Below the pieces are notes generated by a model that worked only from the letters and a program-made list of their open reading frames with translations, was not told where the DNA came from and made no database searches. The translations under genes and the position numbers were made by a program. Below, piece by piece: positions 35,809 through 42,962 of a stretch of 64,000 bases of DNA. Where the stretch lies: positions 1 to 64,000 of the forward strand of contig NZ_BCYY01000006.1 of NCBI RefSeq assembly GCF_001598435.1, written 5' to 3'. Position 1 is the stretch's first letter, and each line of letters begins with the position of its first letter. The DNA is from Sphingomonas pituitosa NBRC 102491. GTDB taxonomy: Bacteria > Pseudomonadota > Alphaproteobacteria > Sphingomonadales > Sphingomonadaceae.

Positions 35809-35852
35809 TATTGCTAAACGATCGCAATAATATTGCGAACGTATCGCAATAA
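35809..35852. repeat. AT-rich palindromic cluster
   Basis: TTATTGC (35809-35815), the palindrome GCAATAATATTGC (35824-35836) and GCAATAA (35846-35852) recur at regular spacing between the convergent hydrolase and pspF genes. Its base composition is far from the local average. It may be a terminator, a binding site for a nucleoid protein or a remnant of a mobile end; no choice can be made. Confidence 0.45.
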
Positions 35853-36899
35853 CTACCCGCCGGCCCCCAACAGGTCGTGCCGCCGCAGCGCATGGCGCAG
35901 CTGGTCGTACGTCAGCCCCAAGGCTTCCGCGGTGGCGCGCTGGTTGAAGCGATGCTCCGCCAGCGCCTGCGACAGGAGCTGCTTCTCGAAGCGCGAAACC
36001 CGTGTCTTGAAGTCGCCGCCCAGCTCCGCAGGCTCGGGTGCCGCAGGCGCGGGCGCCGGCCCGGGCAGTGCCGCCGCTTCGGCGGGCTTCTCGATCGGGC
36101 TCATCGACGAAGCCATCGGGCGGGGGCGATAGGGCGAAGCGAAGGGGTCGATCTCGATCCGGTCGATCGGCCCGCCCTGCTCCCAGCGATAGACGGCGCG
36201 CTCCACCACGTTGCGCAGCTCACGGACATTGCCCGGCCAGTCATAGGAAAGCAGCGTATCCAGCGCGTGCGGGCCCCAGCCCGGCCACGCCTGCCAGCCG
36301 AGTTCGGAGGCCATGCGGCGGCCGTAGAAGTCCGCCAGCACTTCGACGTCGCCGTCGCGGTGACGTAGCGGCGGCAACGTCACTACCTCGAAGCAGAGCC
36401 GGTCGAGCAGATCGGCGCGGAACGTGCCCTTTTCCACCCGGTGCGGCAGATGCTCGTTGGTCGCCGCGACGATGCGCACGTCCACCCGCACCGGCCGCGA
36501 GGAACCGATCCGCGTGATCTCGCCATATTCTACCGCGCGCAGCAGCCGCTCCTGCGCGCCCATCGACAAGGTGCCGAGCTCGTCGAGGAACAGGGTGCCG
36601 CCATCGGCTTCCTCGAACCGGCCGGTGCGCGCCTTGGTGGCGCCGGTGAAGGCACCTGCCTCGTGCCCGAACAGCTCGGCCTCGATCAGCGTCTCGGGCA
36701 GTGCGGCGCAGTTCATCGTCACCAGCGGCTGGTCCCAGCGCGGGCTCAGGCGGTGAAGACGCTCGGCGACCAGCTCCTTGCCCGTACCGCGCTCGCCGAT
36801 CACCAGCACCGGCCGGTCCAGCGCAGCCGCCCGGCTGGCGCGTTCCAGCGCGTCGAGAAAGGCCGAGGATTGGCCGATGACCTGGGTAGTCCGCTCCAT
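35853..36899 (-). CDS. pspF: Phage shock protein operon activator PspF
   Basis: A 348-residue sigma-54 activator with no receiver domain. The AAA+ domain starts almost at once: GERGTGKE (Walker A), the sigma-54-contacting ELFGHEAGAFTGA loop, GTLFLDE (Walker B) and the arginine finger region FRADLLDRL. A Fis-type helix-turn-helix ends the protein (ATAEALGLTYDQLRHALRR). The ATG at 36899 matches E. coli PspF at its N-terminus; a TTG upstream would add 14 unlikely residues. It is divergent from the psp operon, whose sigma-54 promoter lies 100 bases away. Confidence 0.93.
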   Translation of the reverse strand: MERTTQVIGQSSAFLDALERASRAAALDRPVLVIGERGTGKELVAERLHRLSPRWDQPLVTMNCAALPETLIEAELFGHEAGAFTGATKARTGRFEEADGGTLFLDELGTLSMGAQERLLRAVEYGEITRIGSSRPVRVDVRIVAATNEHLPHRVEKGTFRADLLDRLCFEVVTLPPLRHRDGDVEVLADFYGRRMASELGWQAWPGWGPHALDTLLSYDWPGNVRELRNVVERAVYRWEQGGPIDRIEIDPFASPYRPRPMASSMSPIEKPAEAAALPGPAPAPAAPEPAELGGDFKTRVSRFEKQLLSQALAEHRFNQRATAEALGLTYDQLRHALRRHDLLGAGG

Positions 36900-36948
36900 T
36901 CCCCAAGCTTGGCGAATTTTCCCAACTGTTAGCAAGCGCAATTTATCA

Positions 36949-36964
36949 GACTACAATTGTAGTC
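36949..36964. promoter_or_regulatory. Palindromic upstream activator site, putative PspF binding site
   Basis: GACTACAATTGTAGTC is a perfect 16-base palindrome between pspF and the psp operon, 37 bases upstream of the -24 element. It is the obvious candidate enhancer for PspF binding and autoregulation. Confidence 0.6.
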
Positions 36965-37000
36965 GATTCAAGAACGGCGGTTTTCCGCCATTTCCGGAAA

Positions 37001-37016
37001 TTGGCACGCCTCCTGC
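37001..37016 (+). promoter_or_regulatory. Sigma-54 promoter of the psp operon
   Basis: TTGGCACG-CCTC-CTGCA matches the -24/-12 consensus TTGGCACG-N4-TTGCW with one mismatch at the -12 element. Spacing between GG and GC is exactly right. It faces the psp genes and is next to the gene for the sigma-54 activator PspF. Confidence 0.88.
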
Positions 37017-37080
37017 AAAGATGGAGGCAAGCCCGATGACGGGCACAAACTTCAACCTACCAAGGTTCAGGAACACGATC

Positions 37081-37188
37081 ATGACCAACCAGATCCACAC
37101 CCTCCGCAACGCCTTCGTGGCGGTTTCCTTCGCCTTCCTCGCCAGCGTGGTTCTCACCGCCGGCGCGGTGGCCCCGGCGATCGCCTGA
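37081..37188 (+). CDS. 35-residue membrane or exported peptide, first gene of the psp operon
   Basis: A short gene with ATG at 37081 preceded by AGGAA. The product has a polar N-terminus (MTNQIHTLRNA) and one hydrophobic helix ending GAVAPAIA, so it resembles a signal peptide or single-helix membrane peptide. It is the first reading frame after the sigma-54 promoter and is separated from pspA by two strong hairpins. The function is unknown; a role as a leader or as a small PspA/PspC partner is possible. Confidence 0.65.
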   Translation: MTNQIHTLRNAFVAVSFAFLASVVLTAGAVAPAIA

Positions 37189-37206
37189 GGCGGGCACACG
37201 AGGTCT

Positions 37207-37270
37207 CCCCGGCACGACGTTCCCTCGCCGTGCCGGGGCCGCCGGAAGGGCCCCCATCCCTTCCGGCGGC
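37207..37270 (+). terminator. Two consecutive strong hairpins between the leader gene and pspA
   Basis: Stem 1 pairs 37207-37216 with 37229-37238 (CCCCGGCACG). Stem 2 pairs 37238-37250 with 37258-37270, 13 perfect GC-rich pairs around a 7-base loop. No T-tract follows. Such a structure would stabilise the upstream 35-codon message or partially attenuate transcription into pspA. Confidence 0.55.
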
Positions 37271-37304
37271 ACCCCCAAAAGAACATACGAAGGAGCGCAA
37301 TATC

Positions 37305-37973
37305 ATGGGTATCTTCTCGCGAACCCGCGACATCATCGCCGCCAACGTTACCGACCTGCTCGACAAGGCCGAAGATCCGGCGAAGATGGTCCGCATGATC
37401 ATCCTCGAGATGGAGGAAACGCTGGTCGAGGTTCGCGCCAGTGCGGCGCGCACGATCGCCGACCAGAAGGAAATGCGCCGCCACATCGCCAAGCTGGAAA
37501 AGCTTCAGGAGAGCTGGACCGAGAAGGCCGAGCTGGCGCTGTCGAAGGACCGCGAGGACCTCGCCAAGGCCGCGCTGGTCGAACGGCAGAAGGCCGCCGA
37601 CATGTGCGACCAGCTGCAGCAGGAGATCGCGGTGCTCGACGAAGCGCTCCGTGCCTCGGAAGAGGACATCAACAAGCTGCAGAACAAGCTGCGCGAGGCC
37701 CGCGTTCGCCAGAACTCGATCGTCGCCCGCCTGGAAAGCGCCAACAACCGCGCCCGCTTGCGGGAAATGACCAACGGGTCGAAGATGCAGGACGCCTTCT
37801 CGCGGTTCGACATCCTGGAACGTCGCGTCGATCTGGCCGAAGGTCGGGCCGATGCGATGGGCCTGGGCGGCAACCCGAAGACGCTCGAAGAGGAAATTGC
37901 CGAGCTCCGTTCGTCGGAGAAGGTCGATGCCGAACTCGAGGCGCTGAAGGCACGGCTGAACAAGGGAGCGTAA
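37305..37973 (+). CDS. pspA: Phage shock protein A
   Basis: A 222-residue PspA/IM30 protein made almost entirely of coiled-coil helices. The amphipathic start MGIFSRTRDIIAANV would bind stressed membranes, and DKAEDPAKMVRMIILEME is the family signature. In enterobacteria PspA binds PspF to hold the operon off and oligomerises on damaged membranes. The gene has a clear AAGGAG. It is 4 bases from pspB. Confidence 0.96.
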   Translation: MGIFSRTRDIIAANVTDLLDKAEDPAKMVRMIILEMEETLVEVRASAARTIADQKEMRRHIAKLEKLQESWTEKAELALSKDREDLAKAALVERQKAADMCDQLQQEIAVLDEALRASEEDINKLQNKLREARVRQNSIVARLESANNRARLREMTNGSKMQDAFSRFDILERRVDLAEGRADAMGLGGNPKTLEEEIAELRSSEKVDAELEALKARLNKGA

Positions 37974-37976
37974 TCG

Positions 37977-38249
37977 GTGGAAGACATCCTCATCCCGGTC
38001 TTCGTCTGCGCCATCCTCTTCCTCGGACTGCCCTGGATCGTCTTCCACTATGTGACGAAGTGGAAGCAGGCAGGGACGATGACCCGAGAAGACGAGAACC
38101 TGCTCGACGACCTGTACCGCACGGCGCGCATGCTCGAAGACCGGCTGATGACGGTCGAACGCATCATCGCCGCCGACAATCCCGACTATCGGCCGCACTC
38201 GGCGCAACGCCCTGAACCGGCCCCCTACGATCCTTCACGGAGGAACTGA
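37977..38249 (+). CDS. pspB: Phage shock protein B
   Basis: A 90-residue protein from a GTG start. One membrane helix (about residues 4-25) is followed by the PspB region with MLEDRLMTVERIIAAD, a short coiled coil, then a proline-rich tail. PspB and PspC form the inner-membrane sensor that recruits PspA. The LxDRLxxVERI pattern is shared with several downstream small proteins. Confidence 0.92.
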   Translation: MEDILIPVFVCAILFLGLPWIVFHYVTKWKQAGTMTREDENLLDDLYRTARMLEDRLMTVERIIAADNPDYRPHSAQRPEPAPYDPSRRN

Positions 38250-38250
38250 G

Positions 38251-38622
38251 ATGTCCGCTCGCACCAAATTCTACCTCGACAAGCAGAACGGCAAGTTCAT
38301 GGGCGTCTGCGCCGGCCTGGCGGATTACACCGGGATCGACGTGACCTGGGTGCGAGTGGCCACCGTGCTGCTCACCGTCGCCACCGGCTGGGTAGCCTTG
38401 GGGTATTTCGTGATCGCCTGGATCGCCAACCCCAAGCCCGCGGGCCTCTACGACACGCCGGAAGACGAACGCTTCTGGCAGGGCGTGCGGTCGAGCCCCA
38501 AGCGCTCGACCTCGGAGGTCCGCTCGAAGTTCCGCGACATCGATCGCCGGCTCGCCGACATCGAGATGTACTACACGAGCCGCAACACCCGGCTCGCCGA
38601 CGAGATCGACAGCCTGCGCTGA
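38251..38622 (+). CDS. pspC: Phage shock protein C
   Basis: A 123-residue PspC. The PspC domain (NGKFMGVCAGLADYTGID) is followed by one membrane helix (about 35-60) and a helical C-terminal region ending DIDRRLADIEMYYTSRN-TRLADEIDSLR. That ending has the same arrangement as the endings of the next small proteins. It is the partner of PspB. Confidence 0.94.
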   Translation: MSARTKFYLDKQNGKFMGVCAGLADYTGIDVTWVRVATVLLTVATGWVALGYFVIAWIANPKPAGLYDTPEDERFWQGVRSSPKRSTSEVRSKFRDIDRRLADIEMYYTSRNTRLADEIDSLR

Positions 38623-38651
38623 GGCGCAGGCGGTCAACAGGGAGAGGCACG

Positions 38652-38942
38652 ATGAACTGGGGTGGTCCCGAATTTGTGGTAGCGCTGGTGGCGATCTCCA
38701 CGCTGGGATGGCTGGTCAACAACTGGATCCGCGCCAAGCACGGCTATTCGATCAGCGACGATCACGGCGAGAACATCCACAAGATCGATCCCGACACGCA
38801 CCGGAAGATCGACCTGCTCGCAGCCGATAACGAACGGCTCGCAGGCCAGATCACCCGGCTGGAAAACCGGATCGCCGTGCTCGAGCGGATCGCCACCGAT
38901 CCCGCCGAGCGCACCGCCCGCGCCATCGACGCGCTGCGCTGA
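38652..38942 (+). CDS. Small psp-operon membrane protein (module protein 1)
   Basis: A 96-residue protein with one N-terminal membrane helix (about 7-25) followed by LGWLVNNWIRAKHGY, a linker, and a C-terminal coiled coil with ITRLENRIAVLERIATD and AIDALR. The GWL-x3-W-x-R-x-K-x-GY phrase recurs in the next gene, so the two are paralogues. The C-terminal pattern matches those of PspB, PspC and other neighbours. The function is unknown; membrane stress sensing with PspA/B/C is the inference. Confidence 0.72.
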   Translation: MNWGGPEFVVALVAISTLGWLVNNWIRAKHGYSISDDHGENIHKIDPDTHRKIDLLAADNERLAGQITRLENRIAVLERIATDPAERTARAIDALR

Positions 38943-38959
38943 ATTCGAGGAGACGACCG

Positions 38960-39289
38960 ATGATCGAAGTAGCCCTCGCCCCCTACATGCCCTGGATCAT
39001 CCTTTCGGGCATCGCCATGGGATTTGCCACCGTCGTCGGCTGGCTGTTCACCACCTGGCTCCGCGTCAAGAACGGCTACCCGCTGGAGAACAGCTGGGGC
39101 AAGGCGGTCTATCCGCAGCGCAACGACGAGGCGATCGAGCGGATCAAGCTGCTCAGCCAGGAAAATGCCCAGCTCCGCGCCGAGATCGGCTCGATGAAGG
39201 ACCGGCTGGCCAATGTCGAACGCATCGTGACCGACGGCGCGCACCAGCTCGATCGCGAGATCGAAGCCCTGCGCGGCCGCTCGAACTGA
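38960..39289 (+). CDS. Small psp-operon membrane protein (module protein 2)
   Basis: A 109-residue protein with one membrane helix (about 12-34), then GWLFTTWLRVKNGY, the same phrase as in the preceding protein, and a C-terminal coiled coil MKDRLANVERIVTD with LDREIEALR. It is clearly paralogous to the previous gene. A ribosome site (GAGGAG) precedes the ATG, and the gene lies 17 bases after its neighbour. Confidence 0.75.
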   Translation: MIEVALAPYMPWIILSGIAMGFATVVGWLFTTWLRVKNGYPLENSWGKAVYPQRNDEAIERIKLLSQENAQLRAEIGSMKDRLANVERIVTDGAHQLDREIEALRGRSN

Positions 39290-39302
39290 AGGAACGCGAA
39301 CC

Positions 39303-39569
39303 ATGCTTTCCCCCCTCCTCATTCCGATCCTCGGCATCAGCTGCGGCCTTGTGGCGATCATCGGCGGTGTCTTCATCCGCCCGCTGTTCAAGCTGTGGGA
39401 ACGCCGCATGGAGATCGAGGCCGGGCTCGCCGCCGAAAAGGCAGCCCAGTACGCCGCGCAGACCGAACGCCTGGAACAACGCGTCCAGGTGCTCGAACGG
39501 ATCATTACCGATCGCGGCATGGGCCTGGCGGACGAAATCGAAAAGCTCCGGGATGCACCGCTGAACTGA
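39303..39569 (+). CDS. Small psp-operon membrane protein (module protein 3)
   Basis: An 88-residue protein with a hydrophobic N-terminus (about 3-25), a charged helix rich in Glu and Ala, and the C-terminal module LEQRVQVLERIITD plus LADEIEKLR. The module is nearly identical in pattern to the one in the 91-residue protein further down. It starts 13 bases after the preceding stop. Confidence 0.75.
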   Translation: MLSPLLIPILGISCGLVAIIGGVFIRPLFKLWERRMEIEAGLAAEKAAQYAAQTERLEQRVQVLERIITDRGMGLADEIEKLRDAPLN

Positions 39570-39608
39570 ACGGCGCCTCCCACCCTCACCTGAAGCAAGG
39601 AAATTTCG

Positions 39609-39731
39609 ATGATTATCATGCTCGCAGTGCTTGCCGCACTGTGCGGGGGAGCTATTGCCCTCGCCGAAAGCCGCGATCGCCCCCGCCGCCGCGCCCTCCG
39701 CGCCGCCGAGGTACCGCAGGCAGGGAACTGA
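39609..39731 (+). CDS. 40-residue psp-operon peptide
   Basis: A tiny gene with an AAGGAAA ribosome site 6 bases before ATG at 39609. The product is one short hydrophobic segment (MIIMLAVLAALCGGAIAL) followed by an Arg-rich tail (RDRPRRRALRAAE). It has no coiled-coil module. Its regular spacing within the operon supports it being translated. Confidence 0.55.
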   Translation: MIIMLAVLAALCGGAIALAESRDRPRRRALRAAEVPQAGN

Positions 39732-39766
39732 GGCGCCGCGTGCGCCGATTAGGGGAGTAAGGTGCA

Positions 39767-40042
39767 ATGAACCCGTTCGAAATGGTCGTGGCCATCATCG
39801 TCGTGATCACGATCGGCAAGGTCCTCCAGGCGCGCTACGGCGTCGTGAAGGGCCGGCACGGCCAGCTGGAAGGTCTTGCGACCCGCGACCCGGGCGAAAA
39901 GCTCGAGGCCGAGCGGCTGCGCGACGATATCCGCGCCCTCAAGGAGCGCGTCCAGGTGCTGGAGCGCGTGATCACCGACAACGAAAACAGCCTGCGGCTC
40001 GACCATGAGATCGAGAAGCTGCGCGACAAGAACCGGATCTAA
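39767..40042 (+). CDS. Small psp-operon membrane protein (module protein 4)
   Basis: A 91-residue protein with a membrane helix at about 4-22 and the C-terminal module LKERVQVLERVITDNENSL followed by DHEIEKLRDK. The identity with module protein 3 over VQVLER(I/V)ITD and EIEKLRD is high enough to show recent common origin. Confidence 0.75.
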   Translation: MNPFEMVVAIIVVITIGKVLQARYGVVKGRHGQLEGLATRDPGEKLEAERLRDDIRALKERVQVLERVITDNENSLRLDHEIEKLRDKNRI

Positions 40043-40066
40043 GCCATGTTTCTGGGAGCGAACCCC

Positions 40067-40312
40067 ATGACCAGCGACCCGCAACTCACCATCACCCTCG
40101 CCGTTTCGGGCCTGGCCGGCCTGGGCATGATCACCGCCGCGGCGCTGTCCGGCTGGCGCGGCTGGCTGGCGCTGAAGCACCGCGAGCTGGTGGAACTCCG
40201 CCGTCCGGAGCCGACCGCGACGATGCCCAGCCCCGCCTCGCGGATCGAGCTGGCCGACCTCAAGGAACGCATCCGCAAGCTGGAAGCGATCGCCGCCGGG
40301 GTGGACCTGTGA
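40067..40312 (+). CDS. Small psp-operon membrane protein (module protein 5, shortened)
   Basis: An 81-residue protein with a membrane helix (about 9-30, ending ALSGWRGWLALKHRE) and a C-terminal LKERIRKLEAIAAG, a truncated version of the shared module lacking the EIExLR end. The ATG at 40067 with GGGAG eight bases upstream is preferred over the ATG at 40046. Its stop overlaps the next GTG. Confidence 0.65.
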   Translation: MTSDPQLTITLAVSGLAGLGMITAAALSGWRGWLALKHRELVELRRPEPTATMPSPASRIELADLKERIRKLEAIAAGVDL

Positions 40313-40416
40313 GCCAGACCACCCCGCCGGCGGCGGAGCCGAAGCCCGCCCCGGCGCCGGAGCGGACACCCCGCCCCCGGCTGGGCCTGCGCTACGGCGC
40401 AGGCGCGACCAAGTAA
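40309..40416 (+). CDS. 35-residue proline-rich peptide
   Basis: The GTG start overlaps the previous stop as GTGA, indicating coupled translation. The product is rich in Pro, Ala and Glu (PPAAEPKPAPAPERTPRP) and ends RLGLRYGAGATK. No helix or signal. It is the last gene of the psp-linked series and could be a linker peptide or a fortuitous frame. Confidence 0.4.
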   Translation: MSQTTPPAAEPKPAPAPERTPRPRLGLRYGAGATK

Positions 40417-40461
40417 CCGCGAGGCTGGAAAATCGCGCGACACCCGTCTAGCGCGGTGCCC

Positions 40462-40866
40462 ATGACCAGCCTCGCCGATCTCCAGGAAGAATACGGGTTT
40501 CTCGACGCCGACGATCGCTATCGCTTGCTGATCGATCTCGGCAAGGCGCTCGAGCCGATGCCCGACCCGCTCAAGACCGATGCGACGCTGGTGCGCGGCT
40601 GCTCGGCCTCGGTGTGGGTCTATCCCACCCGCCTGGAGGACGGCCGGCTCCACTTCCTGGCGGATTCGAACGCGGCGATCACCAAGGGCATCATCGCGCT
40701 GGTGCTGCAGACGGTGCAGGACCGAAGCCCAGTCGAGATCCTCGCGACCGATATCGAAGCCGCGCTGGCGCCGTTCGACCTGAAGAACCAGCTGAGCTCG
40801 AATCGTACCCAGGGCATCCCCAACATGATCGCCCTGATCCGCGACACGGCGGCGCGGTACGCGTAA
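40462..40866 (+). CDS. sufE: SufE-family sulfur acceptor
   Basis: A 134-residue SufE. The persulfide-accepting cysteine is Cys47 in LVRGCSASVWVYP. It takes sulfur from SufS-type cysteine desulfurase and passes it to the SUF scaffold. No sufBCD genes are in this window. It starts about 45 bases after the psp-linked genes and may have its own promoter. A GTG six bases upstream of the ATG is an alternative start. Confidence 0.9.
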   Translation: MTSLADLQEEYGFLDADDRYRLLIDLGKALEPMPDPLKTDATLVRGCSASVWVYPTRLEDGRLHFLADSNAAITKGIIALVLQTVQDRSPVEILATDIEAALAPFDLKNQLSSNRTQGIPNMIALIRDTAARYA

Positions 40867-40881
40867 GCGTCAGCAAATCAT

Positions 40882-40982
40882 ATCGTCATCCCCGCGAAGG
40901 CGGGGATCCATTGGCGCTGAAGGCACGGCTCTTTTCCCCAGCGCACGGGCGAATGGATTCCCGCCTTCGCGGGAATGACGAT
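40882..40982. repeat. REP-like paired palindrome (variant type)
   Basis: The arm from 40882 (ATCGTCATCCCCGCGAAGG...) and its inverted partner ending at 40982 match over about 31 bases. The two arms differ at positions that keep each arm's own hairpin: CCCCGC-GAAG-GCGGGG on the left versus TCCCGC-paired bases on the right. It sits between sufE and the convergent ferredoxin-like gene. It belongs to a related but distinct repeat class from the copies at 31.0 and 56.1 kb. Confidence 0.78.
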
Positions 40983-41019
40983 GGGAGGCTGGAGAGGGCA
41001 CGCCCCCTTCGCGCGCGGG

Positions 41020-41319
41020 TCAGGAAAGCCCCAGCTCGCGGCCGACCTCTTCGAGGTCCGCACCCTTCTTCACGATCAGCCATTCGCGCGCCTGCGCGCC
41101 GTTGACCACCGTCACCGCGCCGCCGGGGCACACGCCCAGACACTTGGTCTCGACCACGCCGACCTCGGCCTTGCGGCCCTTGCCGAGCCCGAACTGCTTG
41201 CGCAGCGCCTTGGCAAGCGAGGTCTTGCCCTTCGGCCCGAACCCGCCGCCGAGCTTCTTCGAGCATTTCCCGCACACCAGCACCGCATTGCCCCAGTTGG
41301 AGGCGACCAGCTGCGTCAT
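41020..41319 (-). CDS. Thioredoxin-like 2Fe-2S ferredoxin
   Basis: A 99-residue protein with CGKC near residue 17 and TKCLGVCPGGAV near 60, the four-cysteine pattern of thioredoxin-fold (2Fe-2S) ferredoxins. The C-terminal helix is acidic. It overlaps the upstream J-domain gene by four bases (ATGA). The electron partner is unknown. Confidence 0.85.
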   Translation of the reverse strand: MTQLVASNWGNAVLVCGKCSKKLGGGFGPKGKTSLAKALRKQFGLGKGRKAEVGVVETKCLGVCPGGAVTVVNGAQAREWLIVKKGADLEEVGRELGLS

Positions 41320-41852
41320 TGCGGCTTCCACTGGCGCCGGTCCTCGGCGGTCTTGAGCACGTCGTACGCCGCCTGGATCGCCTGGAACTGCTTGGCCGCG
41401 GCGGCGTCGTTCGGCCGCACATCCGGATGATATTCCTTGGCGAGCCGGCGCCAGGCGCCGCGCACCGCCTCGAAGCTCGCATCGACCTCGAGCTCCAGCA
41501 CTTCCAGCGCCTTCATCTCGTCGCGCGAGCGGCTGCCGTCGCCCGGCCCTGCCCAACTGTTGGTAGCCGAATGGGCATAGCCGTTCGCCGTGCGCCGTTC
41601 GTTCGCTTCGCGCTGCGCCGCCTCTTCCGCGGTCAGCCCGGCGAAATAGTCCCAGTTGCGATTGTATTCCGCGGCATGTTCCTCGCAGAAATACCAGCGT
41701 TCGGGATTGTTGGGGGATTTGGGCGCCGGCCGATCGCCGGGCCGCTCGCAGCCGTCGCGGTCGCAGAGGCGCACGCGCGCGGCCTCGCGCTCGGAGCCGT
41801 ATTCGCGCCAGCGGGGAAAGCCCCAGTCCATCGATCGCGTGTGTCGCGCCAT
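41316..41852 (-). CDS. C-terminal J-domain protein
   Basis: A 178-residue protein. The last 65 residues form a J domain with the HPD tripeptide in AKEYHPDVRP; the first 100 residues contain cysteines CDRDGCERPG and YFCEEH, a possible zinc site. It would stimulate an Hsp70 partner. Short J-domain proteins of this layout are common in sphingomonads beside a ferredoxin. It lies upstream of rnpB on the same strand with 61 bases between. Confidence 0.82.
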   Translation of the reverse strand: MARHTRSMDWGFPRWREYGSEREAARVRLCDRDGCERPGDRPAPKSPNNPERWYFCEEHAAEYNRNWDYFAGLTAEEAAQREANERRTANGYAHSATNSWAGPGDGSRSRDEMKALEVLELEVDASFEAVRGAWRRLAKEYHPDVRPNDAAAAKQFQAIQAAYDVLKTAEDRRQWKPQ

Positions 41853-41913
41853 AGCCCGCCCAGATAGGCGCGGGGCTGCCCAAAGGCCAGAGCCCCGCGC
41901 GCGAGAAGAAATG

Positions 41914-42290
41914 CCAGAGGGTCTGTAAGCCGGGTTCTGTCCACCCCCGAAGGGGATAGGCGACCATTCCTCTAGGCGACGGATTGCTCCGCCGCTCCAG
42001 CAACCAACCCGGACGACGCGCCGGAACGAGGCGCATGTGCCGTCCCTATTCGGTCTTGCTCCCGGTGGGGTTTACCAAGCCGCTTCCGTTACCGGTCGCG
42101 CGGTGCGCTCTTGCCGCACCCTTTCACCCTTGCCCTTACCTCGGCGAACCGAGGCAGTGGGCGGTCTGCTCTCTGTGGCACTTTCCCTGGGGTCACCCCC
42201 GGCGGGCATTACCCGCCACCGTCGTTCCGTGGAGCCCGGACTTTCCTCCCCCTGCTTTCGCAAGCAAGCGGCGGCCGCCCGACCCTCTGG
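41914..42290 (-). ncRNA. rnpB: RNase P RNA (type A)
   Basis: On the minus strand the RNA starts near 42290 (GAGGGTCGGGCGGCC) and ends near 41914. The conserved 5' core GAGGAAAGTCCGGGC, the internal GGTAAACCCC region and the 3' core ACAGAACCCGGCTTACAG are all visible. The first and last ten bases are complementary (P1 helix). It processes tRNA 5' ends. Total length about 377 bases is normal. Confidence 0.95.
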
Positions 42291-42332
42291 CGGGGCCGCT
42301 CTAGCGGCTTCCCGCGCCCGGGCGCAAGCGGT

Positions 42333-42875
42333 TCAGCGATCCGGGGATGGGGAAGACGCGGGCGGCGGCGTCGCGCTGTCCATGGTGCTGCCGGTATCGG
42401 TGCTCGTCTGCGGGGGTGCGGCCGCATCGGCCTGCTGTGCCGCCGCCTGTTCCGCCGCGGTGGTGCTCTCCGCCTTCGCCTGCGAGGCGTCGTCCTGCGC
42501 ATCCCGCGCTTCGTCGGTCTTCTTCGCCGCGTCCTGATCCTTGGCCTTTGCGGCCTCGGGATCGCGCTTGCGCTCGACGTCGTCGCTCGGTTCGATCTTC
42601 ACGGGCGCCATCGCGGTGCCCCAGGCCTGGACCTCGATGCGCCACTGCGTGCTGGTCGTCCCGCCGGCGAGCGCGGCACGCCGATAGTCCGCCGCGACGC
42701 TCACCACCTTGTCGGCACCCGCGACGCGCGCCACGCGGTGGAGTTCGGCCGTGGCCTCGGCGGCCGTGGGCGCGTTGACGATACCGATGCCCGGCCCCTT
42801 CTCGTCGCCACGCACCAATCCCGTCAGCCGGACATGCACCGGCCCTAACGGGGCGGCTCCACCGCGAATCGACAT
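42333..42875 (-). CDS. Hypothetical protein with low-complexity tail
   Basis: About 180 residues. The first 100 residues contain GIVNAPTAAEATAELHRVA and GADKVVSVAADYRRA, a pattern like YbjQ-type domains. The remaining part is rich in Ala, Asp, Lys and Gln and probably disordered. No signal peptide. The start at 42875 (MSIRGG) is preferred for the GGTGAG before it; a GTG at 42908 is possible. The function is unknown. Confidence 0.55.
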   Translation of the reverse strand: MSIRGGAAPLGPVHVRLTGLVRGDEKGPGIGIVNAPTAAEATAELHRVARVAGADKVVSVAADYRRAALAGGTTSTQWRIEVQAWGTAMAPVKIEPSDDVERKRDPEAAKAKDQDAAKKTDEARDAQDDASQAKAESTTAAEQAAAQQADAAAPPQTSTDTGSTMDSATPPPASSPSPDR

Positions 42876-42962
42876 GCTCACCGATAGTACCTCCGGCGGG
42901 CACCTCACCAGAATCTGCTTATACTTCCGTAACCAATCATGGTTACCGGAGAGCGATTCGGC

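Noticed and set aside
42300..42540. Frames through the low-complexity tail region opposite the 42.3 kb hypothetical gene
   Set aside because: Composition-driven open frames with no start support.
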